The position numbers and the translations under genes are program-made. Below, piece by piece: positions 25,704 through 34,544 of a DNA stretch of 64,000 nt. Source of the DNA: Blastococcus sp. DSM 46786. GTDB taxonomy: Bacteria; Actinomycetota; Actinomycetes; Mycobacteriales; Geodermatophilaceae. The stretch is from the NCBI RefSeq assembly GCF_900109665.1, contig NZ_FOAO01000013.1, positions 62,001 to 126,000 on the forward strand, given 5' to 3'. The notes under the pieces are model-generated. The model searched no databases. It was not told the origin of the DNA and was given only the letters and a program-made list of their open reading frames with translations. Positions within the stretch are counted from its first letter, which is position 1. Every line of letters begins with the position of its first letter.

Positions 25704-26132
25704 GTGAGTGCTGCCGAGAAGCCCGCCGCGCCGGCCACCGTGCTGCTCTACAGCCACCGCCCCGAGGTCCGCGATGCGGTGCGCGCGGCGGTCGGGCGGC
25801 AGCCGGCTCCCGACGTGGGCCCGCTGAGCTGGCTGGAGTGCTCGACGGGCGACGAGGTGGTGGCCGCGGTCGACGCCGGCGGGATCGACCTGTGCGTCCT
25901 CGACGGCGAGGCGCAGCCCACCGGTGGGATGGCGCTCGCCCGGCAGTTGGAGGTGGAGGTCTCCGACCGGCCGGTGGTGTGCCTGCTCGTCGCCCGGCAG
26001 TCCGACCGCTGGCTGGCGCACTGGTCCCGCGCGGAGGCGACGCTGGCCCTGCCGGTCGACCCGCTGGTCGCCCCCGGGGTGGTAGCCGAGCTGCTCCGCG
26101 CCCGCGCGGGCCGGCCCGCGGCGCGCCGGTGA
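25704..26132 (+). CDS. Receiver-domain-like protein lacking phosphorylation residues
   Basis: 142 residues. The pattern of a hydrophobic strand ([16 protein letters not shown]), a central [21 protein letters not shown] and a later strand ([15 protein letters not shown]) resembles a response-regulator receiver fold. D67 lies where the phospho-acceptor is expected, but the acidic pair after the first strand is replaced (SHRPE) and the conserved lysine near the C-terminus is missing, so phosphorylation is doubtful. There is no output domain. The trpD GTG overlaps its stop (GTGA), so the two are co-translated. It starts divergently from the respiratory operon. Confidence 0.6.
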   Translation: MSAAEKPAAPATVLLYSHRPEVRDAVRAAVGRQPAPDVGPLSWLECSTGDEVVAAVDAGGIDLCVLDGEAQPTGGMALARQLEVEVSDRPVVCLLVARQSDRWLAHWSRAEATLALPVDPLVAPGVVAELLRARAGRPAARR

Positions 26133-27190
26133 CGGCCCTGGGAACGCCGACGGCCGCGCCCACCTGGCCCGGGTTGCTCAACCGCCTGCTGGCCGGCCAG
26201 GACCTCACCGCCGAGGACACCCGCTGGGCGATGCGCGAGGTGATGACCGGCGAGGCGACCCCGGCCCAGGTGGCCGGCTTCACCGTGGCGCTGCGGGCCA
26301 AGGGGGAGGCCGCGCAGGAGGTGGCCGGGCTGGCCGCCGAGATGCTCGCCCGGGCCACGCCGGTCCGGCTGCCGATGGACTGCGTCGACATCGTCGGTAC
26401 CGGCGGGGACGGCGCCCACACCGTCAACATCTCCACGATGGCCGCCGTGGTGACCGCCGCTGCGGGCGCCCCCGTGGCCAAGCACGGCAACCGGGCGGCG
26501 TCGTCGTCGTCGGGCGCCGCCGACGTCCTCGAGGCGCTCGGCGTGGTCATCGACCTGCCGGCCGACGCCGTGGCCACGTGCGTCCGCGAGGCCGGCATCG
26601 GGTTCTTCTTCGCGCCGGTGTTCCACCCCGGCATGCGGCACGCGGCCGCCCCGCGCCGGGAGATGGGCATCGGCACGGTGTTCAACTTCCTCGGCCCGCT
26701 GACCAACCCGGCGCGCCCGGTGGCGGCGGCGATCGGTTGCGCCAACGCGCGCATGGCCCCGGTGCTCGCCGAGGTGCTCGCCGCCCGGGGGACGCGGGCG
26801 CTGGTGTTCCGCGGCGACGACGGGCTCGACGAGCTGACGACCGCCACCACGTCGTCGGTCTGGGTGGTCCGCGACGGCGAGGTGACGCCCGACCGCGTCG
26901 ACCCCGGCGCGCTCGGCATCGAGGCGCCCGCGCCGGACGCCCTGCGCGGCGGCGACGCCCGGGTCAACGCCGAGGTGTTCCGGCGATTCGTGGACGGCGA
27001 GCGCGGGCCGGTGCGCGACGCCGTGCTGCTCAACTCGGCCGCTGCGCTGGCCACGTTCGACGAGCGGCCCGCGCGGCTGCACGACGGCCTCGCCGCCGGG
27101 CTGGAGCGGGCGGCCGCGGCGGTCGACGACGGGCGCGCGGCGGCGCTGCTCGACCGGTGGATCGGTGTGAGCCGCGCCGCCCGCGGTTAG
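26129..27190 (+). CDS. trpD: Anthranilate phosphoribosyltransferase
   Basis: 353 residues. The protein joins anthranilate to phosphoribosyl pyrophosphate, the second committed step to tryptophan. It carries the PRPP-binding [17 protein letters not shown] (about 89-105) and the anthranilate-site [12 protein letters not shown] (about 119-130), with [11 protein letters not shown] further on. Other trp genes are not adjacent, as with Rv2192c beside ctaE. The GTG at 26129 overlaps the upstream stop. Confidence 0.95.
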   Translation: MTALGTPTAAPTWPGLLNRLLAGQDLTAEDTRWAMREVMTGEATPAQVAGFTVALRAKGEAAQEVAGLAAEMLARATPVRLPMDCVDIVGTGGDGAHTVNISTMAAVVTAAAGAPVAKHGNRAASSSSGAADVLEALGVVIDLPADAVATCVREAGIGFFFAPVFHPGMRHAAAPRREMGIGTVFNFLGPLTNPARPVAAAIGCANARMAPVLAEVLAARGTRALVFRGDDGLDELTTATTSSVWVVRDGEVTPDRVDPGALGIEAPAPDALRGGDARVNAEVFRRFVDGERGPVRDAVLLNSAAALATFDERPARLHDGLAAGLERAAAAVDDGRAAALLDRWIGVSRAARG

Positions 27191-27247
27191 GCCTCGTCCC
27201 GAGGCTGCCCCGAGTTCGCGAGGGGCGGGCGAGGACGGGGTGCTTCG

Positions 27248-27535
27248 TCAGGCGTCGGTGTCGAACCCGATGGAGAAGGCCGCCTCGAGGTCGTGCCGCG
27301 AGTACGCGCGGAAGGCGATGTGGGTGTCGGTGTCGACGACCCCCGGGACCTTGTTGATCCGGCCGGCGATCACCTCGGCGACCTGCTCGAACTCGCGGAC
27401 GCGGACGATGGCGATCAGATCGGCCTCGCCGGCGACGGAGTAGACCTCGCTGACCCCGTCGAGCTCGGCGACGGCCTGCGCGACCTCGGCGATCGAGTCG
27501 GTGGCGGCGTCGATCATCACGATGGCGGTGATCAC
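27248..27535 (-). CDS. Stand-alone Lrp/AsnC ligand-binding (RAM) domain protein
   Basis: 95 residues covering only the C-terminal RAM domain of Lrp/AsnC regulators (VITAIVMIDAATDSIAEVAQAVAELDGVSEVYSVAGEADLIAIVRV...); the DNA-binding helix-turn-helix is absent. Such proteins can bind amino acids and may modulate full-length Lrp proteins. The gene lies next to trpD, convergent with it. The GTG at 27535 overlaps the stop of the nuclease gene (GTGA) and also has TAGCAT 7 nt upstream, so it may be made both from the operon and from its own leaderless message. Confidence 0.88.
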   Translation of the reverse strand: MITAIVMIDAATDSIAEVAQAVAELDGVSEVYSVAGEADLIAIVRVREFEQVAEVIAGRINKVPGVVDTDTHIAFRAYSRHDLEAAFSIGFDTDA

Positions 27536-29313
27536 GCCGGGGATGCTATCCGCTCGGGACGGGCGCGGGTGCCCAGCGACCGTCCGTCGGCGAAGGGATC
27601 GCTCGCGTCGCGCCCGGCCTCCACGCGCGCCAGGAAACCGCTGTAGGCCCCCGTGCCGGGCGCCGCGCAGGCCAGGGTGCCGGTGAGCTGCACCAGCCGG
27701 GTGCCGGGCTTCTCCAGCCAGCGCAGGACGAGTTCGGTCTCGTCGACCGTCGTGGGGTGCTCGGCGTCGGTGCCGGGCACGGTCTCCGCGGTCGCCAGCA
27801 GACCGGACAGCACGCTGCGGACGGTGCTGTCGCGCGGCGCGTTCCCGGCGGCGGCGAGGCGCCCGTACCGGACGACGGAGAGCTCCCAGCCGCCCTCGCC
27901 GTCGGGCCGGGCGAGCACGAGCTCGGGGACGGCGGCCAGCGACGCCAGCCGTTGCCGCCGCCGGACGGCCCGCACGAGCACGGCCACCCGGTCGCGCAGC
28001 ACGGCGGCGTCCTCGTAGCGCTCCTCGCCCGCCAGCCGGTCGACCCGCTCGAGCAGCGGCCCGAGCAGGGGGCGGGGGTCGTGGCCGACCGCCGCGGCGA
28101 AGACCGCCGCCACCCCGGCGTACTCGGGAACCGACTGGGCGCCGGTGCAGGGGGCGCCGCACCGCCCCATGTCGGCCAGCGCGCAGGCGTTGACCGGCGT
28201 GCGGGGCGACAACCGGGCGGTGCACTGCCGCAGCGGCAGCACCTCGTGGACGGCGGCCACGGCGGCGTCGGCGGCGCGGCGGTCGGGGAACGGCCCGAGG
28301 AACACCCCGGCGTCGGGACGGACCCGGCGCACCACCGACAGCCGGGGGAAGGGCTCCTCGGTGAGCCGGACCCACAGCGCCCGCTCGGGGAAGCGGGACC
28401 GGCGGTTGTACCGCGGCTTGTGTCGGGCGATCAGGCGCAGCTCGCGGACCGCCGCCTCCAGCGCGTGCGCGCAGGGGATGGCCTCCACGCGTTGCGCGAG
28501 CCCCACCATCTCGGTGATCCGGCTGCGCTGCTCGCCCGACGTGAAGTAGCTGCGGACCCGGCTGCGCAGGTCGCCGGAGGTGCCGACGTAGAGCGGTTCG
28601 TCCTTCGGGCCGCGGAAGAGGTAGACGCCGGGCCCGTGCGGCACGGCGTCGGCCAGGTGCCGCTTCCGCCGGCGCTCGGGATCGACCTGCCGGGTCAGCC
28701 CGGTCAGCTCCTCCAGGGTGGTGACGCCGAGCGGCCCGAGCCGCTCGAAGAGCCCGTGGAGCACGTCGACGGTGGCCCGAGCGTCGTCCAGGGCCCGGTG
28801 CGTGGGTGAGGTGGTGGCTGAGAAGTACGGGGCCAGGGTGGCCAGCTTGCAGTTGGGCACCTCGTCGCGGCTGAGCAGCCGACGGGCGAGGACGGCGGTG
28901 TCGACGGAGGCCGCCGCGGGCCACGCCATCCCGTTCTCGGCGCACGCCGCCCTGAGGAACCCGAGGTCGAACGGGGCGTTGTGCGCGACGAGGACCGCAC
29001 CGCGGGCGAACTCGAGGAAGGCCGGGAGCACGGCGCCGATCCGCGGGGCCGTGGCGACCATCGTCGAGGTGATGCCGGTGAGCACGCTGATGTAGGGCGG
29101 GATCTCGTGCCCTGGGTCCACGAGCGTCTGGAACTCGCCGAGCACCTGGCCGCCGCGGACCCGGACGGCGCCGATCTCGGTGATCGCGCTGTCCTTCGGC
29201 GAGCCGCCGGTGGTCTCCAGGTCGACGACGACGAACGTCACCTGCGCCAGCGGCGTCCCGACGTCGGCGATGGAGACCTGCTCGTAGCGTGGCGGTGCTG
29301 GGGGAGGTGGCAC
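27532..29313 (-). CDS. DEDDh 3'-5' exonuclease fused to a UvrC-like GIY-YIG nuclease (Rv2191 type)
   Basis: 593 residues. An N-terminal DnaQ-type exonuclease (about 25-185) shows FVVVDLETTGG (D31, E33), HNAPFDLGFL and HRALDDARAT. A GIY-YIG domain (about 222-300: GPGVYLFRGPKDEPLYVGTSGDLRSRV) and UvrC-like sequence follow, including a CALADMGRCGAPC stretch. This is the architecture of Rv2191-like proteins, thought to act in DNA repair; the exact reaction is not settled. The GTG at 29313 is preceded by TAGCGT at 7 nt and excludes about 50 residues of non-conserved upstream frame. Confidence 0.88.
   Translation of the reverse strand: MPPPPAPPRYEQVSIADVGTPLAQVTFVVVDLETTGGSPKDSAITEIGAVRVRGGQVLGEFQTLVDPGHEIPPYISVLTGITSTMVATAPRIGAVLPAFLEFARGAVLVAHNAPFDLGFLRAACAENGMAWPAAASVDTAVLARRLLSRDEVPNCKLATLAPYFSATTSPTHRALDDARATVDVLHGLFERLGPLGVTTLEELTGLTRQVDPERRRKRHLADAVPHGPGVYLFRGPKDEPLYVGTSGDLRSRVRSYFTSGEQRSRITEMVGLAQRVEAIPCAHALEAAVRELRLIARHKPRYNRRSRFPERALWVRLTEEPFPRLSVVRRVRPDAGVFLGPFPDRRAADAAVAAVHEVLPLRQCTARLSPRTPVNACALADMGRCGAPCTGAQSVPEYAGVAAVFAAAVGHDPRPLLGPLLERVDRLAGEERYEDAAVLRDRVAVLVRAVRRRQRLASLAAVPELVLARPDGEGGWELSVVRYGRLAAAGNAPRDSTVRSVLSGLLATAETVPGTDAEHPTTVDETELVLRWLEKPGTRLVQLTGTLACAAPGTGAYSGFLARVEAGRDASDPFADGRSLGTRARPERIASPA
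27543..27548 (-). promoter_or_regulatory. Internal -10 element for the RAM-domain gene
   Basis: TAGCAT on the minus strand ends 7 nt before the GTG at 27535, inside the last codons of the nuclease gene. Confidence 0.4.
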
Positions 29314-29320
29314 GGGGCGG

Positions 29321-29326
29321 ACGCTA
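29321..29326 (-). promoter_or_regulatory. -10 element of the DEDDh/GIY-YIG nuclease (leaderless layout)
   Basis: TAGCGT on the minus strand ends 7 nt before the GTG at 29313. Confidence 0.5.
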
Positions 29327-29522
29327 GGTCGGGGTGCTGACACTCCGGGGGACGCGCGCCGGGCCGGCCACCACCCGGGCGGGGGGCCGTGGGCCGCCCG
29401 ACCAGGGGGAGCGGGGGCGCCGGGTCCGCGGACCACCTGGCTTTCCGCCCCCGCACGGGTCACCATGCACGAGCGCCCGTCGCCGCCCGCGCGACCGGCC
29501 CGTTGCCTGGAGGTGGTCGGCG

Positions 29523-31268
29523 ATGCCCGCGCGCTCCTGGGCGCACCCGTCCGGCCGGTTCCGGCGGCGGGTGGCGGTCGCGGCCCTCGCGGCGTGCGTG
29601 CTGGTGCTGCTGCCGGGCGGACCGGCCGCCGCCGCGCCCAGCGACCAGCCGGGCGGCACCTCCGGCGTGCTGGAGAGCCCCGACCTGGACCGGCTGCAGC
29701 GGCGCGCCGCGGAGGTCCAGGACCAGCTGCGGGCCCGCCAGGCCGAGGTCGTCGCCGCCCGCGAGGCGCTCGCCGGGGCCCAGCGGGCCGTCGACGAGGC
29801 GCAGGCGGTCCTCGACGCGGCGCAGGGCGTGCTGGCCGGGCACCAGCGGGAGGTGGCCGACTACGCCGCGGCCGTCTACCGGGACGGTGGCGCCCTCACC
29901 CCGCTGACCCTGCTGCTCAGCGGCGGCGACCCGGGGGAGGTGCTCGCCGGCCTGGGGTTCCTCGACGTGGTCGACGCGCACGCGGCCCGGGTGATCGGCG
30001 TCGCGGAGGGCCACCGGCGCGCCGCGCTGGACGAGCAGGCGCGCGCCCAGGCCGCGCTGGACCAGGCCCGGACGCGGGCGGACGAGGTGGGCGCCCGGGT
30101 GGCCGAGCTCGAGGCGGCGGCCGAGGCGGTCACCGCCGAGCTCGGCGACGCGCTCGCCGTCGTCGACGGTCAGCTCGCCCAGCTCCAGCGGGAGCAGCTC
30201 GCCGTCAACGAGCAGACGGCGGCGAGCTGGCGGGCCTACGTCGACCAGCTCCGCGCCGCAGGGCTGGCGGAGGTGCCGGCGTCCGCGCTGCGCGACCCCG
30301 GGCAGGCCCTGCCCGACCGCCTGGTGCCGGTGGGCGCGGGCGGGGGTGGTGCCCAGCGCGGGGTGGCCCAGCTGCCCGGTCGCCCCACCTCGCTGCTCGT
30401 GCTGCCCGTGGAGTCGCTCGCCGCGGTCGGCGGCGCGATGGAGGCCCTGGGGCAGCCCTACGCCCCCGGGACGGCGGGGCCGGACTCGTGGGACTGCGGC
30501 TCCCTGGTGCAGGCGGTCTACGGCCGGACCGGGGTCTCCCTGCCGGCGTCGCAGGGCGAGCTGTTCGCGCGGACCGCGCCGGTGGCCCCCGCCGACGTGC
30601 TCCCCGGTGACCTCGTCTTCCTCGGCTCCCCGGAGTCCGGCCTGGGGCACGTGGGCATCGCGCTGGACCCGAGGACCATGCTCACCGCCGACGCCCGGGC
30701 CGGTGCCGTGGTGGTGCGGACGCTCCCGGGTGACCAGGTGCTGGGCATCGGCCGCCCGGTCCTGGGCCAGCGGTCCCCGGTAGCCGTCCCGGAGCCGACC
30801 GCGGGGGCGCTGCGGACCGAGTGCGGCAACACCGTCTACCCGCCCAGCTACGACGGCGGCCGCGCCTGGGGCGGCTACCCGAACGGTCTGATCCCGCCCA
30901 GTGCGATGTGCCCCCTGGGCGTCGGCGGGCACTCCCTGCGGTGCGACGCGGCCGCGGCCTACCGGGCCATGGCGGCGGCCTACGCGGCGGACTTCGGGCG
31001 CCCGCTGTGCATCACCGACTCCTACCGGACCTACGCCGGCCAGGTGAAGCTGTACGGGGAGAAGCCGGCGCTCGCGGCGGTCCCGGGCACGAGCAACCAC
31101 GGCTGGGGGCTCGCGGTGGACCTGTGCGGCGGCGTCCAGTCCTTCGGCACGCCGCAGTACGCCTGGATGGTGGCCAACGCCGGCCGCTTCGGCTTCCTGC
31201 ACCCGACCTGGGCCGATCCGGGCAACGGGCGCGAGGAGCCGTGGCACTGGGAGTACGCCGGCAGCTGA
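29523..31268 (+). CDS. Secreted NlpC/P60 peptidase fused to a VanY-type carboxypeptidase
   Basis: 581 residues. A signal peptide (RFRRRVAVAALAACVLVLLPGGPAAAA), a long coiled-coil region (about 45-250, rich in Ala/Glu/Arg heptads), an NlpC/P60 domain (about 295-420; Cys C325 in WDCGSL, His H376 in GHVGIAL) and a C-terminal M15/VanY-like domain (about 430-581). The last has SYRTYAGQ, the zinc motif SNHGWGLAVD (H526, D533) and WHWEY (H575). It could cut both the stem peptide and the terminal D-Ala. GGAGGTGG precedes the ATG at 29523. The upstream 200 nt show no riboswitch I recognise. Pairing two hydrolase types in one chain is uncommon. Confidence 0.85.
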   Translation: MPARSWAHPSGRFRRRVAVAALAACVLVLLPGGPAAAAPSDQPGGTSGVLESPDLDRLQRRAAEVQDQLRARQAEVVAAREALAGAQRAVDEAQAVLDAAQGVLAGHQREVADYAAAVYRDGGALTPLTLLLSGGDPGEVLAGLGFLDVVDAHAARVIGVAEGHRRAALDEQARAQAALDQARTRADEVGARVAELEAAAEAVTAELGDALAVVDGQLAQLQREQLAVNEQTAASWRAYVDQLRAAGLAEVPASALRDPGQALPDRLVPVGAGGGGAQRGVAQLPGRPTSLLVLPVESLAAVGGAMEALGQPYAPGTAGPDSWDCGSLVQAVYGRTGVSLPASQGELFARTAPVAPADVLPGDLVFLGSPESGLGHVGIALDPRTMLTADARAGAVVVRTLPGDQVLGIGRPVLGQRSPVAVPEPTAGALRTECGNTVYPPSYDGGRAWGGYPNGLIPPSAMCPLGVGGHSLRCDAAAAYRAMAAAYAADFGRPLCITDSYRTYAGQVKLYGEKPALAAVPGTSNHGWGLAVDLCGGVQSFGTPQYAWMVANAGRFGFLHPTWADPGNGREEPWHWEYAGS

Positions 31269-31319
31269 CGACGCCGGACCGGCGCCGGTGGCGCGGCCGG
31301 AAATGTCGGTGACCGCTCC

Positions 31320-31325
31320 TACCGT
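31320..31325 (+). promoter_or_regulatory. Possible -10 for the cysteine-motif protein
   Basis: TACCGT about 32 nt before the ATG at 31357. No matching -35 is seen. Confidence 0.25.
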
Positions 31326-31356
31326 GCGCAGCGACTCACGGAGGAGAGAAGAAGCC

Positions 31357-31677
31357 ATGCTCATCGACTGCGACACCTGCACCGCCCGCGGGACCGGCTG
31401 CACCGACTGCGTCGTGACCGTGCTGCTCGGGGCCCCGCCGGGATGGCAGGGGGTCGACCCGGTGGTCGTGCCCATGACCGGCCGCCCCCGCGGCGGTCCG
31501 TCACCTGCCGCCGAGGACGTCGTCGTCCCGCCGCCCGGGGTGGTGGTGGAGTTCGACGAGGTGGAACGCCGGGCCGTGCGGGCGCTCGCCGAGGGCGGGC
31601 TGGTGCCCCCGCTGCGCCACCCGGACGGGGCCGGGGGGCACGACGGTGACCGCTCCCGGGGCCGGCGCACGGGGTGA
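31357..31677 (+). CDS. Small protein with a four-cysteine N-terminal motif
   Basis: 106 residues. MLIDCDTCTARGTGCTDC places four cysteines in CxxC...CxxC form, a likely zinc knuckle as in DnaJ-type fingers. The rest is Pro/Gly/Arg-rich apart from VVVEFDEVERRAVRALAEGGLVPPLR. I know similar short proteins between NlpC/P60 genes in actinobacteria but no function for them. GGAGGAGAG lies upstream of the ATG. Confidence 0.7.
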   Translation: MLIDCDTCTARGTGCTDCVVTVLLGAPPGWQGVDPVVVPMTGRPRGGPSPAAEDVVVPPPGVVVEFDEVERRAVRALAEGGLVPPLRHPDGAGGHDGDRSRGRRTG

Positions 31678-31784
31678 GCCCGGGCCCGTGTGGACCGGTA
31701 CCCCTACCCCGGGTCAGGAGGTCGGGCGGGGAGGCGCGCCCGTGAGCTGGGAATCCTCGTCACACGGGTTTCTCCAGCGATCAT

Positions 31785-31814
31785 TTGTCACGGGGGTATC
31801 ACGATCGTTAGGGT
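31785..31814 (+). promoter_or_regulatory. Vegetative-type promoter driving the c-di-AMP riboswitch transcript
   Basis: TTGTCA (31785-31790) and TAGGGT (31809-31814) are separated by 18 nt, a good fit to the main sigma factor consensus. Transcription from about 31821 would give a leader of roughly 235 nt that holds the riboswitch. Confidence 0.6.
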
Positions 31815-31861
31815 TCACGCCGTCCGGCCGGGTGGTCGTCATCCGTCGATGGATGGCCTCG

Positions 31862-32027
31862 ACCGGACACCGCCTAATCACCGCCGGACGCGCACCACTG
31901 GCGCCCGGGGTGTACCGGGGACCCACCGCAGTTCTGGGGTGAGTTCTCCCGCAGCCGGCCCGCCGGTGCGCGGGGGATAGGGCCAGTCTTCCCAGCCCGA
32001 ACCCGTCAGCTAACTCGGTCGGCGGTT
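31862..32027 (+). promoter_or_regulatory. ydaO/yuaA-type c-di-AMP riboswitch
   Basis: The sequence matches the actinobacterial ydaO class from memory: CACCGCCTAATC near the 5' end, GGGGACCCACCGCAG (31917-31931), TGGGGTGAG, and the conserved 3' segment CCCGAACCCGTCAGCTAAC (31996-32014). In actinobacteria this RNA controls cell-wall hydrolase genes such as rpf and NlpC/P60 genes, and c-di-AMP binding turns expression off. Here it lies directly before an NlpC/P60 gene, 30 nt from the start. The boundaries are approximate. Confidence 0.88.
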
Positions 32028-32056
32028 GCAGAGGAAGAAACGGAGAGCCGCCGCTC

Positions 32057-33130
32057 GTGGCGACCCCTCACGCACTCCTGACGCACGCCCCCGAACAGCT
32101 CCACGCCGCCGACCGGCGCAGCTCGCGCGCCCGTCGCCTCGGTCCGCTCCGTTCGGGTTTCCTGGTCACCGCCGTCACGGCCGTGACCGTCACGATCCTC
32201 CCGGGGACGGCGTCGGCCGTCCCGGGCACGGCCGACGAGGTCGCCGCCCAGGTGGCCGAGGCGAGCCACGAGCTCGAGGTGGTCTCCGAGCAGCTCAACG
32301 AGGCGCGCGTCGTCCTCGCCCGCCACCAGGACGAGGCGCGGGCCGCCGGCGAGGCCACGGCCGAGGCGGAGGCCCGGATCGGCTCCCTCGACGGGCACAT
32401 CCGCCGGCTGGCCCGCAGCGCCTACACCGGCAGCGGCATGTCGCAGCTCCACGCCCTGCTGACCAGCGACTCGGCGGACCACCTCCTCGACCAGCTGGGC
32501 ACCCTCGACGCCATCGCCGGGCACACGAACGCGGTGATCACCGAGGTGTCGCAGGCGGCCGAGGACGCGGAGCGGTCCCGCGACGCCGCTGAGGAGGCCG
32601 CCGCCGACGCGGAGCGGACGGTGGAGCAGATCGCCGCCCAGCAGGAGGAGCTCGAGGCGAAGATCGCCGACTACCAGCGCCGCTACGAGGCGCTCACCGC
32701 GCCGCAGCAGGAGCAGGTGGCGCAGGCGCACGGGGGCGCCGCCCTGCCCGCGCCGAGCGCGGTCACCGCGCCGAGCTCGGCCGCCCAGGTCGCGGTCAAC
32801 ACTGCGCTCGCCCAGATCGGCGACCCGTACGTCTGGGGCGCCGGCGGGCCGAACGCCTTCGACTGCTCGGGGCTGACCTCGTACGCCTACGCCGCGGCGG
32901 GCGTGACGCTCCCGCACTCCAGCCGGTCGCAGAGCCAGATGGGCACCCCCGTCTCGCGCAGCGAGCTGCAGCCCGGCGACCTGGTGTTCTTCTACAGCCC
33001 GGTCAGCCACGTCGGCATGTACATCGGCAACGGCCAGATGGTGCACGCCTCCACCTCCGGCCAGCCGGTGAAGGTGGGAAGCCTGGACTCGATGCCCAGC
33101 TACAACGGCGCCCGCCGCATCGCGGGCTGA
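32057..33130 (+). CDS. Secreted NlpC/P60 peptidoglycan endopeptidase (Rv2190c type)
   Basis: 357 residues. A signal peptide (about 30-54, LVTAVTAVTVTILPGTASA), a long coiled coil (about 58-225) and a C-terminal NlpC/P60 domain (about 245-357). The catalytic triad residues are C270 in FDCSGLTSYAY, H318 in SHVGMYIG and H330 in MVHAS. It is expected to cleave the D-Glu to mDAP bond during growth and division, with the coiled coil regulating access. The GTG at 32057 follows the riboswitch leader, with GGAGAG upstream. A 20-bp terminator follows. Confidence 0.93.
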   Translation: MATPHALLTHAPEQLHAADRRSSRARRLGPLRSGFLVTAVTAVTVTILPGTASAVPGTADEVAAQVAEASHELEVVSEQLNEARVVLARHQDEARAAGEATAEAEARIGSLDGHIRRLARSAYTGSGMSQLHALLTSDSADHLLDQLGTLDAIAGHTNAVITEVSQAAEDAERSRDAAEEAAADAERTVEQIAAQQEELEAKIADYQRRYEALTAPQQEQVAQAHGGAALPAPSAVTAPSSAAQVAVNTALAQIGDPYVWGAGGPNAFDCSGLTSYAYAAAGVTLPHSSRSQSQMGTPVSRSELQPGDLVFFYSPVSHVGMYIGNGQMVHASTSGQPVKVGSLDSMPSYNGARRIAG

Positions 33131-33144
33131 CAGCTGCAGGTGCT

Positions 33145-33188
33145 CGACGAGGGCCGGTGATCCCACCCGGGATCACCGGCCCTCGTCG
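33145..33188 (+). terminator. Hairpin terminator after the NlpC/P60 gene
   Basis: Perfect 20-bp stem (CGACGAGGGCCGGTGATCCC) with an ACCC loop, 15 nt after the stop; GTC follows, with no T run. Confidence 0.88.
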
Positions 33189-33265
33189 TCCGGCTGGCGC
33201 GCCGGACCCCGTCCGGGGATCGACGCCGATCCCGCGGGCGGCGAGGGGGACGGCGACCGGCTCAT

Positions 33266-33271
33266 TAGGAT
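33266..33271 (+). promoter_or_regulatory. -10 element of the M48-pimB operon (leaderless layout)
   Basis: TAGGAT ends 7 nt before the GTG at 33279. Confidence 0.55.
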
Positions 33272-33278
33272 CGGCCGG

Positions 33279-34544
33279 GTGAGCGCTCGCCGGGTCGCCA
33301 TGGTGGCCGCGGCCCTGCTCGGGATCGCCGTCGTCGTCGTCATCGCCGTCCGCACCCCGTGGACCGTGCTGCCGGAACCGCCCGGGGGGTACACCGAGCC
33401 GGATCCGACCGCCGGGCTGGACCCCGACCGGATCGAACGCGCCGAGGCCTTCGCGGACGCGCTGCGGCCGGCCTCGCTGCTCTCCCTCGTGCTCGGCCTG
33501 GGGGTGTCGGCGGTGCTCGGGCTGACCCCGCTGGGGGCCCGCCTGATGAGCGCCGTGGGAGCGCGGGTGGGCGGCCGGTGGCCCCTCCAGGTGCTGGTGG
33601 GGGTGCCGGTCCTGCTGCTGCTGGGGCGCCTGGCCACCCTCCCGATCTCGGCCTACGCGGAGTCGGTGCGCAGCAGCTACGGGCTCTCGACGCGGAGCTG
33701 GTGGCTCTGGCTGCGCGACGTCGCGGTCTCCCTGGCGATCAGCGCGGCGCTGACCGTGCTCGTGCTGCTGGTCTTCCTCTGGCTCGCCCGCCGCGCCCCG
33801 CGCACCTGGTGGGCCTGGGCCGGCGCGGCCGCGTCCGGCCTGGTGGTCGTCGGGTCGTTCCTCTACCCGGTGGTCATCGAGCCGGCGTTCAACTCCTTCG
33901 AACCGTTGCCGGCGGGGGAGCTCCGCAGCGACCTGCTCGCCCTCGCCGAGGAGAGCGGCACACCGGTGCAGGACGTGCTGGTCTCCGACGCCTCCCGGCG
34001 GACGACGGCGCTGAACGCCTACGTCTCCGGGTTCGGGTCCACCCGGCGGATCGTCGTCTACGACACCCTGCTCGGCGAGCTGCCCGACGCCGAGATCGAG
34101 TCCATCGTGGCGCACGAGCTGGGGCACGTCGCCGCCGATGACGTCCTGACCGGCACGCTCATGGGCGCACTGGGTGCGGGCGCGGCCACCGCGCTGCTCG
34201 GCTGGCTGCTGAGCTGGACGCCGCTGCTCCGCCGGGCCGGCGCCGGACGACCCGGTGACCCGCGGGTGGTGCCGCTGCTGCTGTTCCTCGTGTCCGCCGG
34301 CGGGCTGCTCGCCACGCCCGTGCAGAACCTGGTGTCCCGGCAGATCGAGGAGCGCGCGGACCTGCACGCCCTCGAGCTCACCCGCGACCCGGAGGCGTTC
34401 GTCGACATGCAGCAGCGGCTGGCCGGCACCAACCTCGGCGACCCGGACCCGCCTGCGGCCTGGCACTGGTTCTTCGGCAGCCACCCCACGACCGCGCAGC
34501 GCATCGCGATGGCTGCGGACTGGGCACGGCTGGAGGGGCCGTGA
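33279..34544 (+). CDS. M48-family membrane zinc metalloprotease (Ste24/CAAX protease 1-like)
   Basis: 421 residues with about six hydrophobic segments; the N-terminal one may be a signal anchor. The zinc site HELGH is at 279-283 (IVAHELGHVAADD), and ERADLHALEL near residue 366 provides the third ligand. YGLSTRSWWLW, NAYVSGFGSTRRIVVYDTLL and the C-terminal HPTTAQRIA are shared with Ste24-type proteases. Substrates in bacteria are unknown. The GTG start is leaderless, and the stop overlaps the pimB GTG (GTGA), so the two are co-translated. Confidence 0.92.
   Translation: MSARRVAMVAAALLGIAVVVVIAVRTPWTVLPEPPGGYTEPDPTAGLDPDRIERAEAFADALRPASLLSLVLGLGVSAVLGLTPLGARLMSAVGARVGGRWPLQVLVGVPVLLLLGRLATLPISAYAESVRSSYGLSTRSWWLWLRDVAVSLAISAALTVLVLLVFLWLARRAPRTWWAWAGAAASGLVVVGSFLYPVVIEPAFNSFEPLPAGELRSDLLALAEESGTPVQDVLVSDASRRTTALNAYVSGFGSTRRIVVYDTLLGELPDAEIESIVAHELGHVAADDVLTGTLMGALGAGAATALLGWLLSWTPLLRRAGAGRPGDPRVVPLLLFLVSAGGLLATPVQNLVSRQIEERADLHALELTRDPEAFVDMQQRLAGTNLGDPDPPAAWHWFFGSHPTTAQRIAMAADWARLEGP

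Noticed and set aside
27191-27247. Terminator between trpD and the RAM-domain gene
   Set aside because: Short GCCTCG/CGAGGC and GCCCC/GGGGC hairpins are present but none is long enough to stand out in this composition.
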